A stretch of DNA of 64,000 nucleotides, taken from contig CANSAE010000009.1 in NCBI GenBank assembly GCA_947644595.1, positions 21,632 to 85,631 of the forward strand, read 5' to 3'. Within the stretch, counting starts at the first letter, position 1, and every line of letters begins with the position of its first letter. The notes below the pieces were generated by a model that saw only the letters and a list, made by a program, of their open reading frames with translations, was not told where the DNA came from and did no database searches. Positions 51,374 to 61,649 of the stretch are shown piece after piece. This DNA comes from an uncultured Clostridia bacterium. GTDB lineage: Bacteria; Bacillota; Clostridia; Oscillospirales; Oscillospiraceae. A program made the translations under genes and the position numbers.

Positions 51374-53775
51374 TGGCGCACCTCCACAGACTTGGATTTT
51401 CGGGGAGATTTCGCACCGGAACCGTTTTTCTTTTTGGTGGGCATGGCACACAGAGCCACATCCAAAATGTGATCCACATGGTCCGTGGTCACAAAGTTCA
51501 ATGCCTTCCGCACATCCGGGTCGATCTCTTCCAGGTCCTTTTCATTGTCTGCCGGGATGATGACCGTCCGCACACCGGTACGCATGGCAGCCATGGTTTT
51601 TTCCTTCAATCCCCCGATGGGCAAAATGCGCCCGCGCAGTGTGATTTCCCCGGTCATAGCCACGTCCCGGTGCACGGGGATACCCGTCAGAGCGGAAATC
51701 AGGCCGATGCACATGGTAATGCCCGCAGAAGGACCGTCCTTCGGCACGGCGCCCTCCGGGAAGTGGATGTGGATATCCTTCGTTTTGTAAAAATCCGGTT
51801 CCAGACCCAGCAACTCGCTGCGGCTGCGGATATAGGTCATGGCCGCCCGGGCGGATTCTTTCATCACATCGCCCAAATTTCCAGTGAGCTCCACCTTGCC
51901 CGATCCAGGGATGACACTCACTTCTACATCCAGCACTTCACCGCCCACACTGGTCCATGCCAGCCCGCGGACCAAACCGATCTCATCCTTTGGATAGATC
52001 AGATCCTTGCTGTACCGGGGCACTCCCAGATATTTTTCCAAGCCACCGGATCTGATGGATACGGATTTGCATTCCCCTGACGCAATTCGGGTCGCCGTTT
52101 TGCGGCAGATCGCCGCCAGTTCCCGTTCCAGCACACGCACGCCGGATTCCCGGGTATAAAGGGCAATGATTTCGCGGATCGCATCATTGGAAAGCTTGAG
52201 CTGTGTGGATTTCAGGCCGTGCTTCTTCCTCTGCTTAGGCAGCAGATGGTCTTTTGCAATGTGGAGTTTTTCTTCATCGGTATAACTGGACAATTCGATG
52301 ATCTCCATTCGGTCCCGCAGGGGCCGGGGAATCGTATCCAGCGTGTTTGCCGTGGTAATAAATAACACCTCCGACAGGTCGAAGGGCAATTCCAGAAAGT
52401 TATCCCGGAATTTCTCATTTTGCTCTGTATCAAATACTTCCAGCAAGGCAGATGAAGGGTCGCCCTTATAATCCGAGCCCAGTTTATCAATTTCATCCAG
52501 TACCATCACAGGATTCATGGTCCCTGCCTGCTGCATCCCGCTGATGATTCGGCCGGGCATAGATCCGATATAGGTTTTTCGGTGGCCGCGGATCTCCGCC
52601 TCATCATGCACACCGCCCAGGCTGACCCGGCACATTTTACGGTTCAATGCGCCGGCTACACTCATGGCAATGCTGGTTTTACCCGTGCCCGGAGGCCCTA
52701 CCAAGCACAGCACACCGCCTTTCATCTCCGGCGTCAACTGACGAACGGCCAAAAACTCAATGACCCGTTCCTTGACCTTTTCCAGACCATAATGGTCCTC
52801 GTCAAGGATTTTTCTAGCCTTATTGATATCCAAAGTCTCGTCGCTGCGCTGATTCCAAGGCAGTTCCAGGCAGACATCCAAATAATTGCGCAATACAGAG
52901 CCTTCAGAGGAACCCATGGGCTGCTTGGCCAGGCGGTTCAGCTCCTTCAGCAGCTTTTTCTCGATCTCACCATCCAGATGAAGCGCCAGAATCTTTTTCC
53001 GATACTCGCTGAGTTCCTCATCGTCTCCGAATTCGCCTTCCCCCAGTTCCGACTGGATGGCGCGAAGCTGCTCCCGCAGATAAAACTCCCGCTGAGACCG
53101 GTTCACACGTTCCTGCGTACTGCTGGTAATGGTCTGCTCAATTTGCGCGATCTGGATTTCCCTCTCCAGCAGGCCGCGAAGCAATTCAAGCCGCTTAGAC
53201 GGCATCGTTTCCTCTAGCAACTGCTGTTTTTCTTCCGGCTTAAGATAGATGCTCTGAGCCAGAACGTCCGCCACATAAGCGGGATCTTGTCCTGTGACCA
53301 CAAACAAAAAGCTCTCCTGAGAAACATTCCCGCTCAGTTCCGCGTAATCCGCATACAGGCTCGCGCAGCGGCGCAAAAGCGCCTCCGCCAAGACAGGATT
53401 CTCTTCTTCCACAGGCGGAACCGGCGCCACTTCCGCCAAATAACAGGCCGTGCGTTTGGTGAGATGGCTCATTACGCCCCGGGCCAGACCGTCCACCAAT
53501 ACCCGGACGGTCTTTGCCCCCTGTGTACGCAGAATTTGTTTGATTTTGCACACCGCTCCCACATGATACAGGTCCTTTTCCTTCGGCTCCTCCACCGAAG
53601 CATCCTTTTGTGCGGTAAGGAAAATAATCTGATCCCGGTTCATGGCCATGTGCAGCGCGGCTTTCGATGCACTGCGCTCTACATCAAAGGTAAGTATGGT
53701 ACCGGGAAACACAGAAATCCCCCGAATCGGCAGTACCGGCATCCGGCGGGACTCTGTAAACTGAAATTCATCCAT
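51370..53775 (-). CDS. lon: ATP-dependent protease Lon
   Basis: The protein is 801 aa from the ATG at 53775 with GAAGGAGACTTTT; the frame extends upstream past the clpX terminator without a ribosome site. The N-terminal LAN domain starts PVLPIRGISVFPG. The AAA+ module has GPPGTGKTS and VMLVLDEIDKLG-like MVLDEIDKLGSD. The protease domain has Ser in PKDGPSAGIT and the downstream Lys in GGLKEKTMAA. It degrades misfolded and regulatory proteins in the cytosol. The tail is Lys/Ser-rich. Confidence 0.97.
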   Translation of the reverse strand: MDEFQFTESRRMPVLPIRGISVFPGTILTFDVERSASKAALHMAMNRDQIIFLTAQKDASVEEPKEKDLYHVGAVCKIKQILRTQGAKTVRVLVDGLARGVMSHLTKRTACYLAEVAPVPPVEEENPVLAEALLRRCASLYADYAELSGNVSQESFLFVVTGQDPAYVADVLAQSIYLKPEEKQQLLEETMPSKRLELLRGLLEREIQIAQIEQTITSSTQERVNRSQREFYLREQLRAIQSELGEGEFGDDEELSEYRKKILALHLDGEIEKKLLKELNRLAKQPMGSSEGSVLRNYLDVCLELPWNQRSDETLDINKARKILDEDHYGLEKVKERVIEFLAVRQLTPEMKGGVLCLVGPPGTGKTSIAMSVAGALNRKMCRVSLGGVHDEAEIRGHRKTYIGSMPGRIISGMQQAGTMNPVMVLDEIDKLGSDYKGDPSSALLEVFDTEQNEKFRDNFLELPFDLSEVLFITTANTLDTIPRPLRDRMEIIELSSYTDEEKLHIAKDHLLPKQRKKHGLKSTQLKLSNDAIREIIALYTRESGVRVLERELAAICRKTATRIASGECKSVSIRSGGLEKYLGVPRYSKDLIYPKDEIGLVRGLAWTSVGGEVLDVEVSVIPGSGKVELTGNLGDVMKESARAAMTYIRSRSELLGLEPDFYKTKDIHIHFPEGAVPKDGPSAGITMCIGLISALTGIPVHRDVAMTGEITLRGRILPIGGLKEKTMAAMRTGVRTVIIPADNEKDLEEIDPDVRKALNFVTTDHVDHILDVALCAMPTKKKNGSGAKSPRKSKSVEVRQ

Positions 53776-53790
53776 AAAAGTCTCCTTCTG

Positions 53791-53822
53791 AGAAAAGAAG
53801 GATGGGAGGGCCCCATCCTTCA
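53791..53822 (-). terminator. Terminator between clpX and lon
   Basis: On the minus strand, AAGGATGGG / CCCATCCTT (53820-53812 with 53806-53798) is followed by CTTTTCT. It would reduce read-through from clpX into lon. Confidence 0.7.
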
Positions 53823-53842
53823 AATGTCCATGTAGCCTGCCG

Positions 53843-55102
53843 TCAGGCGTTGGCGGCTCTTTCCGGCCGACGCAGGACAGTAGGCGCACTTTCACCTTCC
53901 ACACATTGTTTGGTGATGACCACTTTCTGAATGGTCTTATCTGACGGGACGGCATACATGATTTTCGTCATCAGCTTTTCCATGATGCTGCGCAGTCCTC
54001 TGGCGCCGATGTCCATTGCCATGGCCTGATCCGCAATTGCTTCCAGCGCGTTGCGTTCAAACGTAAGCTCCACATCATCGTATCCCATCATGACCTGATA
54101 TTGGTGCGTCAACGCATTCTTCGGCTCCGTCAGGATACGTACCAAATCATCCCGGCTCAGGCTTTCTAAGCTGGTAAGTACCGGCAGACGGCCGATTAGT
54201 TCCGGAATAATCCCGAATTTAATCAGGTCATGCTGCTGAACGTTCCGGAATATCTCCCCTGTATCCTTTTCCCGCGTACTTTTCAGTTCCGCACCAAAGC
54301 CCATGCTTTTGCGGTTCATGCGCTGCTCAATGATTTTTTCCAATCCGTCAAAGGCGCCGCCGCAGATGAACAGGATATTACTGGTATCCACCTGGATAAA
54401 TTCCTGATGCGGGTGTTTCCGTCCTCCCTGAGGCGGAACATTGGCCACAGTACCTTCCAACAACTTCAGCATTGCCTGCTGCACACCTTCGCCGGAGACA
54501 TCTCTTGTGATGGAAGTATTTTCGCTCTTCCGGGCAATCTTGTCGATCTCGTCGATATAGATGATGCCCCGTTCTGCACGGTCCACATTGAAATCCGCTG
54601 CCTGCAAAAGCTTCAGGAGAATATTTTCCACATCTTCGCCTACATAGCCTGCTTCCGTTAAGGTCGTAGCATCTGCAATCGCGAATGGAACATCCAGCAT
54701 CTTTGCCAATGTCTGTGCAAACAGGGTTTTCCCCGTTCCCGTCGGGCCAATGAGAAGGATATTGCTCTTTTGCAGCTCCACATCTCCCGTATTCCCATAC
54801 AAAATCCGCTTATAGTGGTTATACACCGCCACGGATAAAGTGATTTTTGCTTCTTCCTGCCCGACGATATATTCATCCAACCGGGCTTTCATTTCCACGG
54901 GGGTGGGCAAATGTTCCGCCGACAGTCCCAAGTCCATTGCAGGTGTACGTTCTTCCAGCAATTCGTTCTGCATCATATCAACGCACAGGGAGACGCAGTC
55001 ACTGCAGATATACGCGTCGTTGCCCGCGATCAGACGGTCTACCACTGACTGTGAACGGCCACAGAAAGAACACTTCAGATTATTCTCATCCATTTTTGAC
55101 AT
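53843..55102 (-). CDS. clpX: ATP-dependent Clp protease subunit ClpX
   Basis: This 419-aa unfoldase feeds substrates to ClpP. The N-terminal zinc domain has CSFCG and CSDC. AAA+ motifs include [15 protein letters not shown] and [11 protein letters not shown], with the ClpP-binding IGF-type loop in the expected region. CAGGAGTAAGCA precedes the ATG. Confidence 0.97.
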   Translation of the reverse strand: MSKMDENNLKCSFCGRSQSVVDRLIAGNDAYICSDCVSLCVDMMQNELLEERTPAMDLGLSAEHLPTPVEMKARLDEYIVGQEEAKITLSVAVYNHYKRILYGNTGDVELQKSNILLIGPTGTGKTLFAQTLAKMLDVPFAIADATTLTEAGYVGEDVENILLKLLQAADFNVDRAERGIIYIDEIDKIARKSENTSITRDVSGEGVQQAMLKLLEGTVANVPPQGGRKHPHQEFIQVDTSNILFICGGAFDGLEKIIEQRMNRKSMGFGAELKSTREKDTGEIFRNVQQHDLIKFGIIPELIGRLPVLTSLESLSRDDLVRILTEPKNALTHQYQVMMGYDDVELTFERNALEAIADQAMAMDIGARGLRSIMEKLMTKIMYAVPSDKTIQKVVITKQCVEGESAPTVLRRPERAANA

Positions 55103-55155
55103 TGCTTACTCCTGTTTCAGCGCCTGACGCGCCATCAATCGGGATTTGCAGACAC

Positions 55156-55737
55156 TCAGCGCTTGGTCATCACCTTATCGATCAAACCATATTCCAGCGC
55201 TTCCTCGGCTGACATGAAATTGTCACGCTCGCAGTCAGCTGTGACCTGCTCCACGCTCTTGCCGGTATTGTCCGCCAGAATGCGGTTCAGCCGTTTTTTG
55301 ATCTCCTCCAGACGCTTGAGATGCAAAGACATATCCGTGATTTGCCCCTGGGTACCAGCGGAGGGCTGATGAATCATGATCTCGGCATTGGGCAGGGCAA
55401 AACGCTTGCCCTTTGCGCCGCTGGACAGCAAAAACGCGCCCATGGATGCAGCCATACCGATGCAAATAGTAGAAACATCGCACTTGACGTACTGCATGGT
55501 GTCATAAATCGCCATACCCGCAGTCACACTGCCGCCGGGAGAATTGATGTAAAATTGAATATCCTTATCCGGGTCCTGAGCTTCCAGATACAGAAGCTGC
55601 GCCACGATAAGGCTTGCTGTGGTATCATTTACTTCCTCACTCAGAAAAATGATACGGTCATTGAGCAGACGGGAAAAAATATCATAGGACCGCTCGCCCC
55701 GGGAAGTCTGCTCTACTACATAAGGAACTAAACTCAT
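55156..55737 (-). CDS. clpP: ATP-dependent Clp protease proteolytic subunit
   Basis: The protein is 193 aa from the ATG at 55737 with AAAGGAGAGTCAAT. This serine protease forms the ClpP barrel. Ser is in [11 protein letters not shown], His in [11 protein letters not shown] and the Asp in the later [19 protein letters not shown] region. It is followed by clpX 53 nt downstream. Confidence 0.97.
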   Translation of the reverse strand: MSLVPYVVEQTSRGERSYDIFSRLLNDRIIFLSEEVNDTTASLIVAQLLYLEAQDPDKDIQFYINSPGGSVTAGMAIYDTMQYVKCDVSTICIGMAASMGAFLLSSGAKGKRFALPNAEIMIHQPSAGTQGQITDMSLHLKRLEEIKKRLNRILADNTGKSVEQVTADCERDNFMSAEEALEYGLIDKVMTKR

Positions 55738-55796
55738 ATTGACTCTCCTTTGTTTGACTCGCTTATCCAAGAGAGCATCGCCAAACTCGACTCATT

Positions 55797-57134
55797 TTAT
55801 TCTTCGGTGCCGACAGCAGCCTCCAGAATCTCATTTACCGCCATATCCTCAGACCAAGGCAGATCCTTTGCGGTGCTGTAAATCAGCTCGGCAGCCTTAC
55901 GGCAGCAGATATCGCGCTTGGCGGCAGCCATATCGATTTTTTCTTTCACTTCATCGCCGGACATCTGGTAAACTTCGGCAATCTCCTGGACCAGTTCGTT
56001 GATCTCATCTTCGGAAGCTTCCATTCCTTCAGCTTCTGCCACAGCACGCAGGAGAACATCTACCTTGGCGTCCCGCTCCGCGTTGGGACGGGAAACCTGA
56101 TCGAACATTTCCTCGGTCATGCCCATCATCTGCACAAACTGTGCCTTAGAAATCCCCGCCAAGCCAAAGCTCTGGGCATAGTTGGAAGCGATTTCTTCCA
56201 GTTTCTCCTCAATCATGGCTTCGGGAATGGAAACTTGCATATTCTCAATGGCTGCCAGCAGCAGGCGATTGTGGAATTCATCATCCGCCTGAGACTGACG
56301 GGTATTCTTCAGATTTTCAGCAATGCTGTTCTTGTACTCTTCCACGGTATCAAACTCAGACACGTCCTTCACGAACTCGTCATCCAGCTCCGGGAGCTCG
56401 GATTCCTTCACTTCAGACACCATGCACTTGAAGGTCGCTTCCTTGCCTGCCAGAGAGGGTTCATAGTCCTCGGGGAAAGTCACGATCACATCCTTGCTCT
56501 CGCCGGCAGATACACCTACCAGCTGTTCCTCAAAGCCGGGAATGAACGAGCCGGAGCCAAGCTGTAAAGGATATTCCGCACCGGATCCGCCCTCAAATTC
56601 CTGACCATCCACAAAGCCTACAAAATCAATGACCGCAGTATCTCCCAGTTGGGCCGCACGCTCCACAGTGTTGATACGGGCGTTGCGCTGACGGACACCT
56701 TCAATTTCCTGCATGACATCCTCATCCGTAACTTCTACATACTGATGGGGCGCCTCCAGTTCCTTGTACTGGCCCAGGACGGCTTTAGGGTAAGTTGCCA
56801 CGGTAAAGGAAATGGTGCAGGTCTTATCCTCCGCCACATCGTAATCGGTAATGGTAGGAACGCCGATGGTCTCCGCGCCAGCCTCCTTTGCGCCGAAGGA
56901 AAACGCCTCATAAGCGATCTCATTTACGGCATCATCATAGAACACATCTTTGCCATACATGCCCTCAATGACCTGGCGAGGGGCCTTCCCCTTTCTGAAG
57001 CCCTGGATAAAAATATCCTTCTTGTTCTTCTGATAAGCAGCAGCAACTGCTTTCTCAAAAGCTGCGCTGTCTACTTCCACCTGGAAGCTGACTGTGCTGT
57101 TCTCGGTGTTTTTCTCGAAATTTTTGTAATTCAT
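55797..57134 (-). CDS. tig: Trigger factor
   Basis: The protein is 445 aa from the ATG at 57134, preceded by AGGAGGAGTCAACCCC. It is the ribosome-bound chaperone and prolyl isomerase. The ribosome-binding tip GFRKGKAPRQVIEGMYG is at about 40-56. The FKBP domain (VIDFVGFVDGQEFEGGSG) and the helical C-domain follow. An extended -10 (TGATATAAT, minus strand near 57220-57228) probably starts the tig-clpP-clpX transcript. Confidence 0.96.
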   Translation of the reverse strand: MNYKNFEKNTENSTVSFQVEVDSAAFEKAVAAAYQKNKKDIFIQGFRKGKAPRQVIEGMYGKDVFYDDAVNEIAYEAFSFGAKEAGAETIGVPTITDYDVAEDKTCTISFTVATYPKAVLGQYKELEAPHQYVEVTDEDVMQEIEGVRQRNARINTVERAAQLGDTAVIDFVGFVDGQEFEGGSGAEYPLQLGSGSFIPGFEEQLVGVSAGESKDVIVTFPEDYEPSLAGKEATFKCMVSEVKESELPELDDEFVKDVSEFDTVEEYKNSIAENLKNTRQSQADDEFHNRLLLAAIENMQVSIPEAMIEEKLEEIASNYAQSFGLAGISKAQFVQMMGMTEEMFDQVSRPNAERDAKVDVLLRAVAEAEGMEASEDEINELVQEIAEVYQMSGDEVKEKIDMAAAKRDICCRKAAELIYSTAKDLPWSEDMAVNEILEAAVGTEE

Positions 57135-57270
57135 GGGGTTGACTCCTCCTATGTATCTATCTGTCCAAGGGGCAGATTTGCGTACAAAAACCAGCCGCAA
57201 ACCGCTTTGCGACTGATACATTATATCACAACGGATAGCAAAATCAATCAAAATTTTGAAGATTTTACAT

Positions 57271-57966
57271 TCAGTCCAAAATTTTCTGCGGGATAAACTG
57301 CACATGGTCTGCCGAGACCAAGCAGTATCGTGTTCCGCGGTTCTCCCCAGTAAAGGCATAGGCACAGCCTTTATCATGAATATGTCCGTATACACACAGG
57401 GGAACGTCATACTGTTCCAACAGGTCTAAAATCTCCGGGCACTCATAGCCCTGATACCGGGGCGGATAGTGCAAAAAGACGTACTTTGTACGCTCTCCCG
57501 CAGCTTTCAAAGAAGCTTCTAGCCGTAGGATTTCCCGATCCATGACCTTCTTATCATGGGCGGCCCCCTTCTCTTCTTCAAAAAACCACCCGCGGGTACC
57601 GCAAATGGCAATAGTATCGCCGTAAAAATAGCAGTTATTATGGAGGACAAACAAATCTGAAAAGCCTTCTTTTTCAAAAAAGGCATACGCCTTGGATGCC
57701 GTGGACCACCAATAGTCGTGATTGCCTTTGAGCAAAATCTTTTTTCCCGGCAACGCATTGAGAAAGGCAAATTCCTCCCGGGCGGCTTCCAGCCCCATGC
57801 CCCAGGCGCTGTCACCGCAGAGGACAACCGTATCCTCCGGCCGGACGACAGCTGCAAATCCGGCTTTGATCTTTTCCATATAATCGATCCATCGCCCGCC
57901 GAACACCTCCATGGATTTTCCCGTACCGATGGACAGATGCAGATCGCCGATTGCATATAAAGCCAT
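57271..57966 (-). CDS. Metallophosphoesterase
   Basis: The protein is 231 aa from the ATG at 57966 (GAGGAACGCT upstream). Calcineurin-like motifs appear in order: GDLHLS, GDSAWG, KGNHDYWW and GHIHD. The substrate is unknown. Similar clostridial genes sit near tig or lon. It is transcribed toward tig but separated by about 140 nt containing the tig promoter. Confidence 0.9.
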   Translation of the reverse strand: MALYAIGDLHLSIGTGKSMEVFGGRWIDYMEKIKAGFAAVVRPEDTVVLCGDSAWGMGLEAAREEFAFLNALPGKKILLKGNHDYWWSTASKAYAFFEKEGFSDLFVLHNNCYFYGDTIAICGTRGWFFEEEKGAAHDKKVMDREILRLEASLKAAGERTKYVFLHYPPRYQGYECPEILDLLEQYDVPLCVYGHIHDKGCAYAFTGENRGTRYCLVSADHVQFIPQKILD

Positions 57967-58063
57967 AGCGTTCCTCACATATTCCGAAAATTTCCGGGCA
58001 AACTACCCGTAAGGAAGCGGGAAATTCCCGCGCCCAAATTGAATTGACTGGAGTGTTTTTAAA

Positions 58064-58249
58064 ATGGCGACTTCCAAAAAGACCTGTGCCGATCAGTCCA
58101 TCGGCTGTTCCGTGACCAACTGCACTTACAACGAAGGCGGCTGCACCTGTGTCGCTCAGCACATCAACGTAAACAACGACCGGGCTACTACCCAGGCAGA
58201 GACCTACTGTTCCACCTTCAAAAGCAAGGGCAATGTATGCTGTGACTAA
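58064..58249 (+). CDS. DUF1540 Cys-rich small protein
   Basis: This 61-aa protein has eight Cys residues. CSVTNCTYNEGGCTCVAQHINV and ETYCSTF are the DUF1540 signature, possibly a small metal-binding fold. Function is unknown; it is common in Clostridia and often abundant. It has GGAGTGTTTTTAAA before the ATG. Confidence 0.88.
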   Translation: MATSKKTCADQSIGCSVTNCTYNEGGCTCVAQHINVNNDRATTQAETYCSTFKSKGNVCCD

Positions 58250-58321
58250 AATCTGCCGGATTTTTCGCACTTTCCGTGCGAATTCCGTGAAGCAGAAGGG
58301 CGGCAGAGCCGCCCTTACATA

Positions 58322-59803
58322 TTATTTTACAAAATCGTCTACCACGCCAATCATGTTCTGCTTTTCCACACAGGTATCGAACCGGACAGTCTTGGCCTTC
58401 AGTGCCGCCAGAGGCGCAGGGGCCGCAACATCGGTTTTTTCCGTCAGGCGTTCCAGCAACACAGTGCCGGGCGCATCCGTCTCCTCGCCCAGGGCGCGCA
58501 GGACACTGTCACAGAATTTGAAGGGGCTGGCGGTGGACAGCACCACAGTGGGCGTTGTATCGCCGGTATCTATGCGGTACTCCTCCAAAACGGTCCACGC
58601 CACACCGGTATGGGTATCCATCAGGTAACGTTTCCCCTCAAACATCTTGCGAATGCTCTCAAAGGTGCGCCCATCATCGCAGCAGCCAGCATAGAAATCC
58701 TTCGCCACTGCCTGACGCAGCGGTTCTGTCACGATATAGCTGCCGTTTGTTTTCAACTGCTCCATATAGGATGCCACCAACTTGTCATCTCCCGATAAGC
58801 AGTACAAAAGGCGCTCCAGATTGCTGGACACCAGAATATCCATAGACGGAGATGTGGTGGTATAGAACGGACGGTTCTTATTATATGCGCCGGTACGGAT
58901 AAAATCCGTCAGCACGTTGTTGGCGTTCGACGCACAGATGAGCTTCTTGACCGGCAGGCCCATTTGCTTTGCGTACCAGCCGGCAAGGATGTCACCGAAG
59001 TTCCCCGTGGGTACGACAAAATTCATCTTGTCTCCCAATTTTATTTTTCTGGCATTGACAGCTTCACAATAGGCGGAGAAATAATACACGATTTGAGGCA
59101 GCAGACGGCCCCAATTGATAGAATTCGCCGATGACAGGAACCAGCCGCGTTCCGTCAGCTTACGGGCAAATTCTTCGTTTCCGAAGATGCTCTTCACACC
59201 GGTCTGAGCATCGTCGAAATTCCCGGACACTGCCGAGACAAATACATTTTTTCCGGCTTGGGAGGTCATCTGCAATTTCTGCACATCGGATACGCCATCC
59301 TGAGGATAGAACACCACGATCTTGGTACGGGGCACATCGGCAAAGCCTTCCAGTGCTGCCTTTCCCGTATCTCCGGAGGTCGCTACAAGAATGCACACCT
59401 GACGTTCCTCTCCACACTTTTTCAGGGATGCCGTCAGCAAATACGGCAAAATCTGCAGCGCCATATCCTTGAATGCGCAGGTGGGGCCGTGATACAGTTC
59501 CAGCACGCCAGTGTCATCAGACAAAAACTTCACCGGAGCGATCTGCCGATCGTCAAAATTCTCCCCGTAAGCCGCGGTCACATAAGTGATGAGCTCCTCC
59601 CGGGAAAAATCCTCCAGATACGGCTCCATGATCGCGACCGCCCGGGCCCGGTAATCCATGGCGCACAGTTCTTTCAATCTTTCGCCAGACACGCCGGGAA
59701 TGGTTTCCGGCACAAATAATCCGCCATCCGGGGCCAGTCCCTGGGCAATTGCCTTTGCGGCAGATACTTTCAGTTTACTGTTTCTCGTGCTGATGTACAT
59801 CAT
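58322..59803 (-). CDS. thrC: Threonine synthase
   Basis: This 493-aa PLP enzyme converts O-phosphohomoserine to threonine. The PLP Lys is in GPTCAFKDMALQ. VPTGNFGDILAGWYAKQMGLP is the phosphate-binding loop. The length and N-terminus (YISTRNSKLKVSAAKAIAQG) fit the long class found in E. coli-like and clostridial enzymes. No other threonine genes are adjacent. A GGGCGGC/GCCGCCC hairpin follows at 58298-58317. Confidence 0.95.
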   Translation of the reverse strand: MMYISTRNSKLKVSAAKAIAQGLAPDGGLFVPETIPGVSGERLKELCAMDYRARAVAIMEPYLEDFSREELITYVTAAYGENFDDRQIAPVKFLSDDTGVLELYHGPTCAFKDMALQILPYLLTASLKKCGEERQVCILVATSGDTGKAALEGFADVPRTKIVVFYPQDGVSDVQKLQMTSQAGKNVFVSAVSGNFDDAQTGVKSIFGNEEFARKLTERGWFLSSANSINWGRLLPQIVYYFSAYCEAVNARKIKLGDKMNFVVPTGNFGDILAGWYAKQMGLPVKKLICASNANNVLTDFIRTGAYNKNRPFYTTTSPSMDILVSSNLERLLYCLSGDDKLVASYMEQLKTNGSYIVTEPLRQAVAKDFYAGCCDDGRTFESIRKMFEGKRYLMDTHTGVAWTVLEEYRIDTGDTTPTVVLSTASPFKFCDSVLRALGEETDAPGTVLLERLTEKTDVAAPAPLAALKAKTVRFDTCVEKQNMIGVVDDFVK

Positions 59804-59818
59804 AATGGCAGTTTCCTC

Positions 59819-60175
59819 TCAAAACGCATTTTCGATATGATTGATTTTCTGTTTCAGCCCCTGGCCGATGATTTCAATCACGTCAAACCGGGGCTGCAAA
59901 TCAGTTTCATTTTTCTGAAGCCACAGCAGGGCCGCTTTGCGGACACGCTCTTGCTTCGCAGACGTAACAAATTCCCTGGCCGCGGCAAATTCCTCATTTT
60001 TCCGGGTCTTGACTTCCACAAATACGACATACCCGCCATCCCTGGCAATGAGGTCAATCTCTCCAAACCGGCAGAAATAGTTCTGCCCGAGAATCGTATA
60101 TCCCTTTTTCTTTAAATACCGGCCCGCGACCGCTTCCCCTTCGCTGCCAGTAAGATGTTTTCGGTCCATAGTCAA
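59819..60175 (-). CDS. yraN: YraN-family (UPF0102) nuclease-like protein
   Basis: This 118-aa protein has the restriction-endonuclease-like core GEIDLIARDGGYVVFVEVKTRKN (Asp and Glu-x-Lys). The TTG at 60175 is best spaced from GAGGAAG, with an ATG two codons later at 60169 as an alternative. It overlaps rnhB by 4 nt. YraN commonly follows rnhB; its role is unclear. Confidence 0.9.
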   Translation of the reverse strand: MTMDRKHLTGSEGEAVAGRYLKKKGYTILGQNYFCRFGEIDLIARDGGYVVFVEVKTRKNEEFAAAREFVTSAKQERVRKAALLWLQKNETDLQPRFDVIEIIGQGLKQKINHIENAF

Positions 60176-60768
60176 TTCATCTTCCTCAAAAAGGACGGAC
60201 GGTGGATTGGGCTCGGCCCGTATTCCCGGATAGCCGCATAATGGGCCTTGGTCCCATATCCCTTGTGCTTTTCAAATCCATACTGCGGATATTGCTCCGC
60301 CATCCCCAGCATATAACGGTCACGGGTGACCTTCGCCAGAACAGATGCAGCGGCAATATCCGCGCACATGGCATCCCCATGCACAACAGCCCGGGCGGAA
60401 ACCTCGATCCCCTTGGTCTGGTTTCCATCGATCAGCGCCAGGTCCGGTACTGCGGATAACTGCCCAATAGCGCGGTTCATCGCCAAAAATGTCGCACCCA
60501 GAATGTTAAATTCCTCAATTTCCTCCACCGTGGCAAACGCAATTCCGTATGTGACAGACTGTTCCCGAATGATGTCAAACAACGTCTCGCGGCGTTTCTC
60601 GGTCAGTTTTTTTGAGTCGTTCAACCCTTCGATTGCCAACCCCCGGGGCAGCACACATGCCGCGGCACACACAGGGCCCGCCAAAGGCCCCCGGCCCGCC
60701 TCATCTACACCGCAAATGACCTGGTACCCTTGGTTATACAAAACATTTTCCAATTCCCACAAGTCCAT
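60172..60768 (-). CDS. rnhB: Ribonuclease HII
   Basis: This 198-aa enzyme cuts RNA in RNA-DNA hybrids and single ribonucleotides. GVDEAGRGPLAGPV supplies two acidic residues, and LALIDGNQ and HGDAMCADIAAASVLAKVTRD the others. GGAGGACTGAT precedes the ATG and lies at the end of rbgA. Confidence 0.96.
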   Translation of the reverse strand: MDLWELENVLYNQGYQVICGVDEAGRGPLAGPVCAAACVLPRGLAIEGLNDSKKLTEKRRETLFDIIREQSVTYGIAFATVEEIEEFNILGATFLAMNRAIGQLSAVPDLALIDGNQTKGIEVSARAVVHGDAMCADIAAASVLAKVTRDRYMLGMAEQYPQYGFEKHKGYGTKAHYAAIREYGPSPIHRPSFLRKMN

Positions 60769-60769
60769 A

Positions 60770-61642
60770 TCAGTCCTCCGGCGGCGCTTCCAAAGTCAGA
60801 CGGCCCAGTTTGCCGCCCCGGTATTCATCCAGCAAAATGGCGGCCATGCGTTCGGTATCCAGCTCTCCGCCGGAAATCAGGAAGCCGCGTTTTCGGGCGG
60901 CCGCTTCCAACAATTCATAGCCTTGGACATCCGGGTCCGGTGTGAACTTATACCGTTGCTCAATCACCACCGGATACTGACTGCTCAGCCGCACCAAGAA
61001 ATTCGCCGCCAGCGTCTCCCGGTCCAGAATATCATCCTTTACCGCCCCGGTGAGGGCCAGCACCTGCCCCACGTTCTCGTCGTCAAACTTCGGCCAGAGG
61101 ATGCCGGGGGTATCCAGCAGTTCCAGAGAATCGTCGATCTTGATCCACTGCTTGCCCCGGGTCACACCCGGACGGTCCCCCGCAATGGCGGCCTTCCGTT
61201 TTGCTACCTTGTTAATAAAGGTACTCTTCCCCACATTGGGAATGCCCAGCACCATCATGCGCAGTGGACGGCTGCCCTGCCCCTTGGCCTTGTACTGCTC
61301 GATTTTTTCCTTCAGGGCCGCGCGCACGGCATTGGGAAATTGGTTGACTCCCTTGCCAGTCTTACTATCCGTTTCCAGCACGGACAGGCCCTGGGCTTTG
61401 AACCAGCTCCGCCAGCGCTTCGTCATATCCGGGTCTGCCTGGTCGGCGCGGTTGAGCACCACCAGCCGGGGCTTTCCCGCTGACAATCGGTCAATGTCCG
61501 GGTTACGGCTGGCCATGGGGATGCGGGCATCGATGATCTCGCACACGCCGTCCACCAGTTTCATATTCTCTTCAATCATCCGTTCTGCCTTGGTCATATG
61601 ACCGGGGAACCATTGGATGCTGATTTTTTCGTACTCGCTCAT
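60770..61642 (-). CDS. rbgA: Ribosome biogenesis GTPase RbgA/YlqF
   Basis: The protein is 290 aa from the ATG at 61642. It is a circularly permuted GTPase for late 50S assembly. The start QWFPGHMTKAERMI is typical, followed by G4 VLNRADQAD, G1 GIPNVGKST and G3 DTPGILWP. It lies between lepB and rnhB as in Bacillus (8 nt from lepB). Confidence 0.95.
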   Translation of the reverse strand: MSEYEKISIQWFPGHMTKAERMIEENMKLVDGVCEIIDARIPMASRNPDIDRLSAGKPRLVVLNRADQADPDMTKRWRSWFKAQGLSVLETDSKTGKGVNQFPNAVRAALKEKIEQYKAKGQGSRPLRMMVLGIPNVGKSTFINKVAKRKAAIAGDRPGVTRGKQWIKIDDSLELLDTPGILWPKFDDENVGQVLALTGAVKDDILDRETLAANFLVRLSSQYPVVIEQRYKFTPDPDVQGYELLEAAARKRGFLISGGELDTERMAAILLDEYRGGKLGRLTLEAPPED

Positions 61643-61649
61643 AAACGCC

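Noticed and set aside
53776..53955. Longer N-terminus for Lon (60 extra residues)
   Set aside because: The extension runs through the clpX terminator and into clpX. The ATG at 53775 has a good ribosome site and begins the normal Lon N-terminus.
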